DNA from: Castanea sativa
Lineage: Eukaryota > Streptophyta > Magnoliopsida > Fagales > Fagaceae
Assembly (NCBI RefSeq): GCF_040712315.1
Contig: NC_134021.1
Location: 44,269,501-44,333,500, forward strand
Direction: 5' to 3'
DNA length: 64,000 nt
Shown: one piece after another, positions 36,587 through 48,825 of the stretch
How the letters are laid out: each line of letters opens with the position of its first letter
Numbering within the stretch: the first letter of the stretch is position 1
Program-made: the position numbers and the translations under genes
Notes under the pieces: generated by a model
Databases searched by the model: none
Told to the model about the DNA's origin: nothing
Seen by the model: only the letters and a program-made list of their open reading frames with translations

Positions 36587-37169
36587 ATCCTCCACGTGAA
36601 TGAAAATTGATAAAACATAATGCAAATGATGATGCAAACACAGAAAGAGTAGAAGAAAAGTTACTATATCGAGAGAAGTAGCTTTTGGCTTTGAAATTTC
36701 CTTTATGAAAGGCTATTGGATGTACTGGCTAACCAATGAACATGATGTCTTGAACTATTCAATCATTTGTACATACCAAGACAATAGAATTCACATAGCT
36801 CCTTTTCGAACATATTTCGTTCATATAGTTATGTTCATTTCAGCCCTAAACATATCCTGGTAAATTCATGAAGTGTTTTAGAGAATTTAGCCTTAAAACT
36901 CTCATGAAAGCAGTCCACTTCACACTCATATAGGTGACTCTTATTAAGAGTATCCTGCTATACCCCACTTGGTTTTTCAAGATATAAGAATCATTAAAAG
37001 CAAAGTTTACCTTAAACATCGCTTACAGGCATCACTATTTCATCGTAAGAACGGGTGGGAGATGTTATCTCCATAGTGATAAAACTAGTCTCCACGATTC
37101 GGTTGTCCCTTTGAACTTAGATCTTAGGATCTCCAGTCAGCTAGGTTTGGTTGTCATTCCGGAGACTTT

Positions 37170-39560
37170 TATGTCATAGGTTTTAATCTCATTCCCCTCA
37201 ATAAGTAATTTACTTGCTCTCTACTCAAACCTTTGGTTAATGGATCCGCTATATTTTCTTTCGACTTTATGAAGTCAATGGAAATAATTTTATTAGAGAG
37301 CAACTGTCTCACGGTATTATGTCTTCAAAATATACGTCGAGACTTACCGTTGTACATATGACTATGTGTTCTATCAATAGCTGATTTGCTATCATAATGT
37401 ATGCAAATAGAGGGCACAGGTTTCATCCATATTGGCATATCCTCCAGGAAGTGACGAAGCCAGTCTAGTTCTTCTCTTGCTTTGTCCAATGCGATAAATT
37501 ATGATTCCATTGTGGACCTAACAATGTATGTTTGTTTAGAAAACTTCCAAGATACCGCTGCACCACCTTGCTGACAGAATATGCTATGTCTGGTCTATTA
37601 CAGTTCATTATATACATAAAATTGCCTATTATTCTCAAGTATTCCAATTGAGATATTCCTTACCCTTTATTCTTAGATGTAAATTTACATCTATAGGTAT
37701 TCTCATTGAATTGTCATCATATTTCTTGAATTTCTCAAAAACTTTCTTAACATAATGTGATTGAGATAAAACAAGTACATTAGATTTTCTTTAAATCTTC
37801 ATTCCTAGTATCACATCTGCAACACCTAAATCTTTCATGTCGAACTCACCAGTCAACATTCTCTTAGTAGCTTTAATATATCATTATTGCTACCTATAAT
37901 GAGCATATCATCAACATGGAGACACATAATGACAGCCATTTGCGGTATCTTTAATATACACACATTTGTTACACTCATTGATTCTAAACCCATTTGACAT
38001 CATTGCATTGTCAAATTTCTCATGTCATTGCTTTGGAACTTGCTTTAATTCATAAAGAGATTTAACAAGTCTGCACACTTTCTTTTCTTGACCAAGAACA
38101 ATGAACCCATCAGGTTGTTCCATATAAATCTCCTCATTTAATTCATCATTTAAGAATGTAATTTTTACATCCATTTGATATATTTCTAGGTTATGCAACG
38201 CTGCAATAGCCATCAACATCTGAATGGATGTTATTTTTGTAACATGTGAATATGTGTTTAAAAATATCCACACCTTCCTTTTATTTGTAACCCTTTACAA
38301 CAAGTTTTGCCTTGTACTTGTCAATAGATTCATCAGCTTTAAGTTTCCTCTTGAATATCCATTTATATCTTAAAGGTTTACAGCCTGGTGGAAGATCCAC
38401 TAGTTCCCATTTATGATTTTGTAAGATGGATTCAATCTCACTATTGACAGCTTCTTTCCAAAAAGGTGTCTCAAGTGTAGAAATAGCTTCCTTGAAAATT
38501 CGGACCAAACGATTTGACGTTTTAACCCTGTTACTACGTTTAGACTCAACCTCATTCCTCTCTTCCATCAACTCTTGATCATGAGAGGTACTAGACGTAG
38601 ATTCAAAGTTTCTCTTAAGAGAACTTGATATTTGTGTGGATTTGCAAATAAATATTTCTTAAAAAAATACTGCATTCCTTGATTCAATAATGGTATTCAC
38701 ATTAATGTCAGGTACGTTAGATTTATGAATTAGAAACCGATATGCATTGTTATTATGAGCATAACAAATGAAAACACAATCCACTGATCTTGATCCTATC
38801 TTTATGCTTTAGGAATCGGGACAACCACCTTTGCCAAACACCCCCACACCTTTAAGAACTGATAGGAAGGTTTTTTACCTTTCCATAATTCATATGGTGT
38901 CTTCTAGGTTTTCTTTCTAGGCAATTTATTAAGAATATAATTTGCGGAAAAAATAGCTTCCCCCCACAAGTTTTGTGGTAAACCGGAACTTATTAACATC
39001 TCATTCATCATTTCTTTAAAGGTTCTATTTTTTCTTTCAGCAACTCCATTTTGTTGAGGTGAATAAGGTGCAATGGTTTGATGAACAATACCATTGCTAA
39101 ACAGAACTCACCAAAAAGTGATTCATATTCCCCACCTCTATCACTCCCTAGAGCCTTAATCTTTTTGTTGAGTTGATTCTTAACCTCATTCTTATATTGC
39201 ATGAATACCTCAATTACCTTATCCTTACTCCTTAGCAAATACACATAACAATATCTAGTACAATCATCTATGAAAGTGATGCAATATTTATTACCACCTC
39301 TAGTTTGTACAGATTCCATGTCACATACATCACTATGTATTAAATCTAGAGGTTCAATGCTTCTTTCAACTGATTTAAAATATACTCTAGTCATATTAGC
39401 TTCCACACAAGTTTCACATTTATGATCAAAATCAATTTCAAATTTAGGCAATAAATTTAAATTGATTTGTCTATGTAAAGTATGATAATTAACATGGCCC
39501 AATCTACCATATCATACATTAGATGACTCAAGCACGTAAACAGAAGATGTACTCTTATTA
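37170..39560 (-). pseudogene. Copia pol (integrase, RT, RNase H), inactivated
   Basis: GAG-pre-integrase and integrase core (39502-39008): MGHVNYHTLH, a CETCVEA zinc-finger end, then LDLIHSDVC, FIDDCTRYCYVYLL and LGSDRGGEY. These carry the D and D residues of the DDE triad. RT N-terminus (38571-38281): PFWKEAVNSEIESI and YKWIFKRKLKAD. RT core (38273-38025): LEIYQMDVKITFLNDEL and CRLVKSLYELKQ. RNase H (about 37500-37190) ends ADPLTKGLSREQV. Multiple frameshifts and stops separate these blocks. Confidence 0.85.
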
Positions 39561-39649
39561 TTATCAATAGTAGGTAAAGCAGTCATTACATTCATCGTAA
39601 ACAAGCCATTGCTCAAATATCATTTGCCCACATACATTCCGCTCTAAGA

Positions 39650-40855
39650 AATGCAAATTGACCTAAAATTCATTGACACTTCCTTGTTTAACAATTAAAT
39701 GAATAAAGCATAAAAAGGGGCAATAGTATTAATCATAACAAAGTTTTTGAAACTTTATTCCACTCACAATTCTAAAAAATTCACAGGAGAATGAAAATTA
39801 TAATCCATATTACAAACATCATACAAACAATTTTAGAAATTGGGGAGAGAAGGTTTGCAGGATGGAAGAATCTTTAAATGACCAAAAAGAGGGAGGGTCA
39901 CTTTGACAAGAAAACACTTCGTCTTCCACTCCTATTTATTTTATGTCGTAATTTACGATGCATACTCATGTAACCAAGAAGCTGGAGATACTTCAAAAGC
40001 ACTTTCTACGGGGAGGAATTGGGGACACCAAAAAATTACACCTAGTGGATTAGAGAGTGTTTTGCTCTCCACTGTAAAAGGGTGAATTGGGTGGTTGGAA
40101 TTTTAGTTTTTTCAATCAAGTCCACTTAAGGGATGTGACTTTGGAGATCTAAAGTTGGAAAAGGATCATCTTTCCCCTTCTCTAATAGTGAAAATCAAGT
40201 TTTGTGGAGACCAACAAAGAGTGGGGCATTTGAGGGTCGTTCATGTTAAAATGCCCTCAAGAGCTCTATAAGCCACATTTTCCCATGGAAAAAGCATATA
40301 GGGTGCTAGGACCCCAGAAATAGTTACTTTTTTTCCAAGGACAACAATGAAAAAAAATACTGACAATTGATAATTTCCGTAAGAGAGATTCGTTGATAGT
40401 TGATAAATGATAAGTGTTGAATGTACAAGAGGATCAGAAAATTAAATGAAGTAGAATGACCAAATACGGTAGTAAAAATAGAAGTTCAGCTTTTCATTGA
40501 ATCCAGTGACTCAACATAGGAGAAATTATATAAAATGCCAACATTACCATAGTACTAACAAGTATTACAATATAATAAAATTTCTATTCCACAGTTTCGT
40601 TACAATTGAAAAGTAAGAAAAATTATCACATAATTGGACTTCTTTTGTGAAAATTCACTGGTTGTTTTATACTCTTTTTTTTTTTTTTTTTATTGAATAT
40701 GAAAACTTTATTTCACAGAAGAGGAACATAGTCCATCTCCATCCAAAACTCCAAATGCAGGGAGAGGAATGGAAGAGATGGGAGGTGTTCCTCTAACATT
40801 ACGATCACTTGCTCAGAAAGTAGAAACAATTGGAAGATCACTTACAAGTTCAGAG
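39650..40855 (+). repeat. Distal part of unit B
   Basis: It aligns with unit A 9190-10330 with only small differences. It is noncoding apart from the exon remnant at its end (40724-40855, see the 10198-10399 entry), which is cut by the duplication border. Confidence 0.8.
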
Positions 40856-41344
40856 CACTAAAAAACCAGTTCCTTTCTTTCCTGATCTGGGAAACATCAT
40901 CTGTAGCGGATAGGTTGAAACTCTATAATAGAAATAAACTCTATAAAAAAAAAAAGGGTTGAAATAAAAATAAAAGAGCACTAAAAAACCAGTTCATTTC
41001 TTTCCTGACCTAAAAACACCTAAGAAGGAATAAGAGATGGAAGTGAGCCTCGGCAAATTATTGGGTAAAATATTAGCCTCTCTATGGAGAATTTGATAGC
41101 ATAGGAGACGAAGACAACTGGATACAAAAATTATAATATCCTAAATAATAAATAAAAAGTAGACCTGAAAGCCCAATTCCCAAACTCATCAGCACCATAT
41201 TTATCCTGTCCCAGCCCAAGTTATATGAACAATTTCTGTTTATTGCAAATACCAACATGTTTGTGCTAGTCTCTCTGGGCATGATAGAGCTTGCTGAATT
41301 ACTTCTTGCTTAGCCAGATGAACTGCCCACTTTTTATATACTGA

Positions 41345-41588
41345 GGATGGGTTTGGATTGGGCTGAAATGCAGTGCGTGTGCGTTTCAGCCCTTCCTTTT
41401 TTTTTTTTTTTGGCTGGACGCGCACTTGTCACTGTTCATTGGCCATAACAGTGTAATTTTAGGCCAATGAACAGTTATTTTAAGTGTGAACAGTGTTTTT
41501 CATATATTAAAAAATTATTTTGCTACAGTGTTTTTCAGTTCTCAATTTCAGTTTTTAGTTTCAGCTGTATGCAAACAGACCCTTAGGG
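41345..41588. mobile_element. Non-autonomous DNA element, about 240 bp
   Basis: The insert is absent from unit A (at about 2232). Left 'gatgggtttggattgggctgaaat', reversed right end 'ctaagggtctgtttgcat..agctgaaac'; the inverted ends share GGGT-x-TGTTTG and GCTGAAA. The interior carries 'cactgttcattggcc' as in the 33685 element, so it is the same broad MITE group (hAT-like style). The TSD was not resolved. Confidence 0.65.
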
Positions 41589-42355
41589 TATATATATATT
41601 TTTTTTTTTTTGGGCCTTTTGGTTTAACATTTTATGAAGTGTTTTTTTTTAATTGGCACAGATTTCTCTTTAATTCTTAGTTGATATGTGTGGACTGTGG
41701 AGTATTGACAATGCTCCTCAGACAGTGTTTGTTTTTTTTTTTTTTGGGTGTTTTTTACTTGTATTTTGGGTAGGTAAAAAGTGAAAACTCATGCCCATCA
41801 TCTCATACTTACAAGTTACGAGTGTGAAGGTGCCACTTCACCCAAAGTTCATTGGCGTAATTTCTGTTTGGGTTAATGTAGTTGTAATAATTAATTATAA
41901 TTGACGTTGTCATGAAATTTAAGAGACAAATAGAAACCTATATGCTTGAAGTATCATAATTACTTTTTTTTTTTTTGAGGGGGAAGTATTATAATTACTT
42001 AATTAGTAGTTTGTCCACATAAAAAAAATTAATAATAATTACTTACTTAGTAAACAAATTTTAATTTAGAGACAAATGATTAATTAGATTTTTTTGATGA
42101 TGTTCGCAAAAAGAAAATAAGTAAAACAAGTTTAAAACATCTCTTTAACATGGGTTAAGATCTTGTGAGTTGTGAACATCTAGAAAATCAATATACTTCA
42201 CATAATCATATAAGAGAAAAACATAATAGAAAATCAGTATCTTTTGATCGCTATTACTTTGTCTCTACTCATTTTGTATGCTTCGCATAATCATATAAGA
42301 TATATTAAGATTTTATTTTTGTAAATTTTATCATTTAAAAAACATATGTCAAATG

Positions 42356-42360
<5 letters not shown>

Positions 42361-42412
<52 letters not shown>
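42361..42412. repeat. (AT)n microsatellite
   Basis: An AT run of about 52 bp in unit C. Unit A has a poly-A stretch at the matching place (2961-2974). Confidence 0.95.
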
Positions 42413-42414
<2 letters not shown>

Positions 42415-43991
42415 TTCAAATATCATTTATCTAATCAATATCTTTCAAATTTTATTATTCGCACAAATGGTGTCAAAGAATCAATGGTAGAGTCAAGAAT
42501 TTGTCTAAAGAAACTAAATAAAAATTATGTAATTAATATATAAAATCTTAAAAAATTTCACTTAAATTTATTGTTTTGGGCCAAATTATATTGGCTCAGC
42601 CATGACTACAATATGAATATGTAAATCTAGATAGAGTCTCATGCTAAATCAGTATAATGATTTGGAATAAGAAAAATTCCAAACTTTTATACCATCAAAC
42701 AAACAAAAAGATAATAAATTTTTTTACATTCCAAAGCTTTAAAGCGATTAAATTTTTTTAATTTTAATTTTAATTTTTATAGATATAGAATTTCAATCTT
42801 GTCTCAAAGAAAGTTGGATCTGAGAAAATCAAAGAAAGTTGGATTTTCTTTATCCTTTCAACACTAATAAATTTTAGCTCTTTCATCTTTAGAGAGACTC
42901 TCCAGTTTTAGCATGCTGCTGCTTTTATCGTATTGAAAATAATAATATAAAGAAAAGACGCAGTGGTAGACGAAAAGACCCAAACTTTGTGGGTACCCAC
43001 AAGACACTTATTAGGGAGGAAAGTTGTTTTTGTAATGAATGAAAAATTGGAAAAATCTTTTAGAACTTTGGCTTTTAGTGAATGTAGCCGCTTCAGGATT
43101 GTTTGGATTTGACACATTTTTTTTTACTTGATTTGTAAAGTAGAGGGCCATTTTATTCGTACCAAAGCAATTTGATATATGCTTTATATAGAACTTCCAA
43201 GTCTTCCATATATTTTGGTTTAACTAATCTTTAATTTTTTTATTTCAAATATTTGGGTTTTGGCCTCTGACCTCATGTGGCTCTACCAATCCTTAAAATA
43301 TTCTGATCCCATTGGGATAGTGGCATCCTTTTATTTTTTTTCATAAGATAGAAATCAACATAAAGAAGCACTAAAAAAAACTACTCTAATTTCTTTCCTG
43401 GTCTATAAACACTTAAGCAGAGTTAAAAGAGATTTGGTGTGTAAATATTTTTTTACAATAAAAATCAACTAGTATTTTAACTTAATGATAAAAAGTAATT
43501 ATTATGAAGCAAATATTATATATTAAAATTTTATCTTATTAATAAATAAAAAGATACCTCACCCTAGACAATTAGACAAATTTGGCATACCATCCAAGAC
43601 AGCAAGATTAAGAACATTCAAATGTCCTTTATAGTAGTATATAATACTCTTAATGGTCCAGATTTTCCAGTTAATCTTATCAAGTTAATTTATGTGATAA
43701 AGATCTGTAGAGAGTGACATTTTTTTTTTGTAGGTCACGTACCATGATGGTTGGTAGCATGTCAATTAAACTTTTTTCTTTTTGTTATTTTTTAATGATC
43801 TTACCAGGAAAAATTTTATTTGTATGATTTTTTTATGGTAGCCTATGATCTTACAAGGAAAACTTTTATTTGCTTGGGATGTAGCATTCGTGATAACATG
43901 TTTGAATGTGACTCAAAAATTGTAGTAGATGTGGTCTTGGGTTCTCACAGCCCATCGGTGAATATTAAGAATGTTATAGAGGGGATTCAAC

Positions 43992-44834
43992 CAAAGGAGT
44001 CAATTTTGTACCGTACTGGCCGGTACGGCCGAAATTTCTCGTTCCGACGAGTAAACCGGTATAGGTGACCACCCTATTTCGTACCGCTTTTTATACCGGA
44101 CTATTTCGGGATATTTCGGCTATTTCGGGAAGTTCCGGTCATTCCGGCCGAAATATTGATTTCGGTCCGAAATTAGTTCAGATGAAAATTACCTCTTTGA
44201 AATTGATTTTTGCCGGTAGAAACCCATAGATCTGTGACACTGATAAGTTCCGGCGAAGCCCACCACTGCATCGTGTCCTCCTTCTGTTAATCTACATCTC
44301 TTGTTCTTACTGGTTTGTCTTCTCTTCTCCGCCCAACACAGTCTTCTCATACCAGTTGTTTATAGCTTCTCAATGCAATATTAAATCGTGTGGCTGTGAA
44401 GTTGTGTTTATTATTTTTTTGAAGTAACGTGTGGCTTTGGTAAAAGTTAAGTCAGGCATTGAATTCAATTCAGAATTCACGTGGGTTAGGTGGAGTCTAT
44501 CCCTTCTACACTTTTTTTTTTTTATATTTAAGAAATATGCCTTTTACACTTGTTCTAAGTTTTATTATTATTATTTTAAATATAATGATTAGACAATTTA
44601 GATTTATATATAATGTACTAGGCTATTATAGAAAGATAAAATTGATGATAATTTGATTTTTTTTTTAACTTTAAACCTATAAATTTTCTTTGCTAATATA
44701 TATATATAATATAATATAATATAATATAAAATAGCGGTAAATCCGAAACGGTATACCGGTATTGACCGGTACCCGAAATATATCGTACCGCTAGCCAAAC
44801 CAGTACAGCCTCCGGTACGGTATTGACTTCCTTG
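43992..44834. mobile_element. Non-autonomous hAT-like element, 843 bp
   Basis: 8-bp TSD gattcaac (43984-43991 and 44835-44842). The left end CAAAGGAGTCAATTTTGTACCG (first 20 bases used) matches the reversed right end CAAGGAAGTCAATACCGTACCG at most positions. Both subterminal regions are packed with 'ccggtac' and 'tttcgg' motifs in both orientations, as expected of transposase-binding subterminal repeats. Units A and B are empty at this site. There is no transposase, so it depends on a partner in trans. Confidence 0.88.
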
Positions 44835-45321
44835 GATTCAACTCAAACTAGGGGACTTTAGATCAGCTCAAATATCTCATGTGAAGCGATAAGGTAACCG
44901 TCCAGCAAATATCTTAGCATAATTTGCCAAGGGTATTGATAATCATGTCAATTGGATAGAAGAGAATCCTTATATTATTGACTAGTCTACCTTGACTCAA
45001 GATGTATTATTTTTATTTTCTTCTTAATAAAAGTTGTTATCTTTTTATCAAAATAGAAAGAAAAAAAATACTAGTGGAAAGCAATGACACAAAGAACACG
45101 ATATTACAAGGAAGGACCATGTTTATTGCTACAAATACATACTTGACACTGCCAGAAACATGACTTTAAGTTACGATTTCCAACTCAAAATTGTAACTTA
45201 AATTCACGTTTTCAATTGTTTTAAGTAGTTGTGTGAAACAGGTTTTTACTATAAAGAAAACCTCAGATAAATAGAAGGGAATATTACTAGGATTTGAAAT
45301 AGAGAGAACTCTACTTCTAGT

Positions 45322-45326
<5 letters not shown>

Positions 45327-45373
<47 letters not shown>
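45327..45373. repeat. (AT)n microsatellite
   Basis: An AT run of about 47 bp, specific to unit C. Confidence 0.95.
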
Positions 45374-45379
<6 letters not shown>

Positions 45380-45675
45380 TAAAGCCATTATATTACTTGA
45401 AGGAATTTCTAAGAAGCAAGAAAATTATAATGTGCACAGTGAACTGTGAGAGTGAGTGTGTAAGAGGTATTCCGGCAGAAAAATAAAAATTTTTTTACTT
45501 TATTTATATTTTTGCCCCGATACCCCTTCTATTTAATCTATCTTATCTCTTTTTTTCTTTCTCTCCAAGTAAATAACTACTGGTCTTTAGTTTTATATAT
45601 TTTTTTCTATTTTCTTCTTTATCTCCAAGTAAATAACTACCCGTCTTTTTCTTTCCCTTCACGTTAATAACGACC

Positions 45676-45838
45676 ATGGGTTCCAATTAGTTCAACTGGT
45701 AAAGTTTCTGATGGTTGAATAAGAGATATGGAGTTTGATCCCCACCTACATCGAAAATTGATTGGTGTTTTGGTTTGATGATAAAGAGGTATCATCCGAA
45801 ACGAACGTCATAGGTTAAAAATCTCTCAATAAAAAATT
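45676..45838 (+). mobile_element. tRNA-derived SINE, 163 bp
   Basis: It is absent from unit A (5205) and bounded by gttaataacgacc (45663-45675) and gttaataatgatc (45839-45851), a 13-bp TSD with two mismatches. The head resembles a tRNA gene: TAGTTCAACTGG is a polymerase III A box (45686-45697), and GAGTTTGATCCCC is a B box about 40 bp later. The tail ends in an A-rich stretch and TTG. The tRNA-like part is not a functional tRNA gene. I believe close relatives are common in oak-type genomes, but cannot check this. Confidence 0.85.
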
Positions 45839-46390
45839 GTTAATAATGATCGGTCTTCTCAATTTAATAGATAAGAAGAAGAAATCATTTTTAATTATCT
45901 ATCAATACTAAGTATCTTTTTATTGTATTGATGCACACCAATACAAGTGCATCACCATGATGAGTAGAAAATAAGGAGAATTAAATTAGAGCACGAGCAA
46001 TCAGCCATCTTTTACTTTTATTTATTTATTTATTTATTTATTTTCTATTATCCCAATATATTTGTTACCAAAACAATACAATGCCTACTTAAGTGACTTA
46101 ACAAATCATCACCCCTTTTCCTTTTTTTTTTTACTATAAAATTTTGGAGAACACCAAAAAATTAAAATATTTAATGAAAGAGTATGAGGGTCCAAGCTTG
46201 ACACATGAACAAAATTAACATGTGTGACCAATTATTAGGAATTTATGGAGTAAAGTGATATGGTACTCATTTCTTTCATTAAATGATACAAATTCCACCA
46301 ATAAATTTAATTAAAATGATTTATTATCATATGGGAGGAGGGAGTACCACCTCACTTGATTCTCAGTATACTAAATATCTAGTTAGTTAA

Positions 46391-46590
46391 CTATGCAATG
46401 CAAGAAATTTTAACAAAATGTGATTTTTAATTAACTTTTTTTGTTTAAATATGCAATTTCCAAATTGTGGTGTGTGTGTATATATATACACCTGTGCAAT
46501 GCAAGAAAGCTTAACAAAATGTGATTTTTAATGTATTTTTTTGTCTAAATATGCAATTTCCAAATTTTGGTGTGTGTGCGTGTGAGTGTA
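46391..46590. repeat. Tandem duplication, 101-bp period
   Basis: The block 'tgcaatgcaagaaa..taacaaaatgtgattttta..tatgcaatttccaaatt' ending in a 'gtgtgtg' / 'tatata' run occurs at 46391 and 46492. Unit A has one copy (5753). Confidence 0.85.
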
Positions 46591-46778
46591 TATATATATT
46601 AATTATGATATGTAAATTTGTATGACCTCACAGCTTATGTGATAAAAATATTATGAGGTCAATCAAAAATCAAATACTATTTTTTATAGATTATAGATTA
46701 TTATTGAGACAGTGAATGGAAGTTAGTAATGTATAGTTAGTGTACATTATTTAAGGTGATTAATAAATTTAGTTTGGG

Positions 46779-47358
46779 CCATGATGAAGTTAGGATTTCA
46801 GTTTAGGGGGGGGGGGACAAAATTAAAAGACAATATAAAAAAATAGCCTAAAGAAAATCAATCAATATTAATAATAAATAAATAAACAACTGTAAACAAC
46901 TATAATTGTTATAACATTTTGTTGTGTCTCTAACATTATTTATTTATTATTATATTATATTGTGTATAATCTTAATTTGGGGCCCATTGATTGAGTTATT
47001 GTGGTTGGTTTGAAAGGAACAAAAAAAAAAAAAAAAGGATTGGGGAGAAAATATAAATGGGTAGCAAGAATGGTGTAGTGTGGTGAAATCATGTGTGACA
47101 ATGACTTTCAAGAAGTGAGAGCTGGTGCATTTTTCTTCGGTGCTAGGCTTATTGATCAAGTAGTATAGGTTTTTGGCTTTTTTTTTTTATGTTAGTGGTA
47201 TAGTTTGGTTATTATGAGAATGCTTCTTTATTTTTTTCTTTTCTCATGTCAGGAGGGTAAAGACCTTAAAGAATTAAAGTTGTTATTCATTTAAAAGTCA
47301 TTTTGTGAGAAGTCAGGATGGGCACTTATCCCCTCTAGCCCCCCCTTGGCTCTGCCCC
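46779..47358. mobile_element. Mutator-like non-autonomous element, 580 bp
   Basis: Flanked by tagtttggg at 46770-46778 and 47359-47367, a perfect 9-bp duplication, the size typical of Mutator-like elements. Units A (6018) and B (33465) are empty. The ends are only weakly inverted (a G-run motif after 'agttaggatttcag' on the left; 'gggcagagccaagggggg' in the reversed right end). No coding capacity is seen. Confidence 0.75.
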
Positions 47359-47881
47359 TAGTTTGGGTACACATATAGACGATAATTTTCAGAAAAAATT
47401 ATTAGGTGCTTTTTGAATGTAATGACATAGTATTCTCTTATCTCAAATAAAATTTCATCTAATTTTAATTAATAAGACCAAATATCATATGAAAGGAGTG
47501 GGTATAACATTACTTTATTTTGAATTTTTTATAGTAATAACTTAATTTTTATGATTGGATTTACCATTCATGGAAGAAGAAAAAAACAAAAAACAAAAAA
47601 CAAAAAAGAGCACCATATTACTATCTTTTTGGGAGTAAATAATAGCAGTGTGACTTTTTTTTAAGACGTGATGATTCTATGTCAAGAGACACCGACTATG
47701 AAAACCTTTGTGGTTCACATGGACCTGAACAAGTCAAAAAGATGCCAAAAGCAGTAATTGAATTTGCACATGGATCTGAAAAAGATGCCAATAAGAGAAT
47801 CAATATACCAACATAGATGAGAGGCCCACGGACATGGACAAAAATGGATAAGAGGCACACTAGATATTATAAAATATAGAG

Positions 47882-48057
47882 AGGTGCTACGTCTACAATA
47901 TTTTTATAATATTTTTACAACAAATCATAGGTAGTTAGTTGTTATTGGTTCAAATTTGAACCTAACACTAAGATTACTTTTTTGCCCCAACAATAACAAC
48001 CAGTAACATCCTGCCACTTAGGATTTGTTGTAAAAATGTTGTGGACATATCATTTCT
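47882..48057. mobile_element. MITE, 176 bp
   Basis: The inverted ends 'gtgctacgtctacaatattttt' and reversed 'agaaatgatatgtccacaacattttt' resemble the element at 60132-60298, including the central 'tttgccccaacaataacaaccagtaac'. The terminal motif 'ttgttatgaaaatgttgtgaat' of the array at 50.7-54 kb is related. Confidence 0.75.
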
Positions 48058-48759
48058 CTAAAATATATGTTTATAATATTTTTTACAACAAATTATAAAT
48101 AGTAAGTTATTGATTCTAATACACACAATCACCATCCACGGCCTATTTTCATTCTCTTCCTCATTATTGACATTTTTTTTTTTTTTACCAATTCCATTCT
48201 ACTAACACTACTTGTGATAAAATTATTGTAAATATAGCATTAAAATAATTTATTTGGGATGTTTTGATTGTAGATGCTTTTCATAATTTCTCGTCCCATG
48301 GTCTCCATCATGGGAGTAATTATTAAGTACTCCTGAGTACCATAAATACATATTCTTCTCTTTCACATAACTGTGAGTCCTACTAATTAAATTTTTTGTG
48401 AAATTCACAATTCATAAGAAATGATAGAGTAGTTTCTAAAAAAAAAAAAAAGCATTTATAATTCTTTCTAAATATTCAATAATTCCATAAATAGTCATGT
48501 TTCAGCGGCTCTTTGCTAATTTTAGGATTTTGTCTTTTTTTGTGCAGTTAGAATCGAGTAGACCCCAATATGGCAATAATGTACCTTCTTTTTCAGAGAA
48601 TTATAGTCAGACCTTTAATACTGAATATTTTTCTTTTAATAGTAATTTTTTAATACTTCAGTCCCCACTTTCCACCATTAATTAATACTTCACCATTTTT
48701 TCCAGTTTATCCTTCTCTAGTGTGAAAACGAAGTTTGGATATCGTCACACGATTCTCAT

Positions 48760-48767
48760 TATAAATA
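48760..48767 (+). promoter_or_regulatory. TATA box of peptide copy 3
   Basis: TATAAATA, 59 bp before the ATG at 48826. The promoter is retained although the gene is broken. Confidence 0.7.
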
Positions 48768-48825
48768 CACCATATGCTCACTCATAGTTCCTCATCAACC
48801 ATTTCTTAACCCTCTTTGATTCAAT

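Larger units (their letters stand above)
35874..39645 (-). mobile_element. 5'-truncated Copia element, 3.8 kb
   Basis: The LTR at the low-coordinate end is the 3' LTR of a minus-strand element. Moving up, RNase H, RT and integrase follow. The element stops near 39645 in the GAG-pre-integrase region without gag or a 5' LTR. At that point sequence homologous to unit A resumes (A 9190). Thus the insertion came with loss of about 1.8 kb of unit B (A equivalent 7350-9190) and of its own 5' end. No TSD is expected or seen. Confidence 0.85.
28390..40855 (+). repeat. Segmental duplication unit B, with insertions
   Basis: It aligns with unit A from 2420 to about 7370 (B 28390-35873) and from 9190 to about 10330 (B 39650-40855). 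Extra DNA in B is explained by discrete insertions: a MITE (29955), a palindromic Copia (30256), MITEs (33685, 34130), a TIR element (34184) and a truncated Copia (35874). The last one replaces about 1.8 kb of unit sequence. B ends at TSSE of the exon remnant (40855) and is followed directly by unit C, so B and C are in tandem. Confidence 0.85.

Noticed and set aside
45676..45760. Possible tRNA gene
   Set aside because: A and B boxes are present, but no cloverleaf with acceptor pairing is seen, and the segment is flanked by a TSD as part of a SINE.
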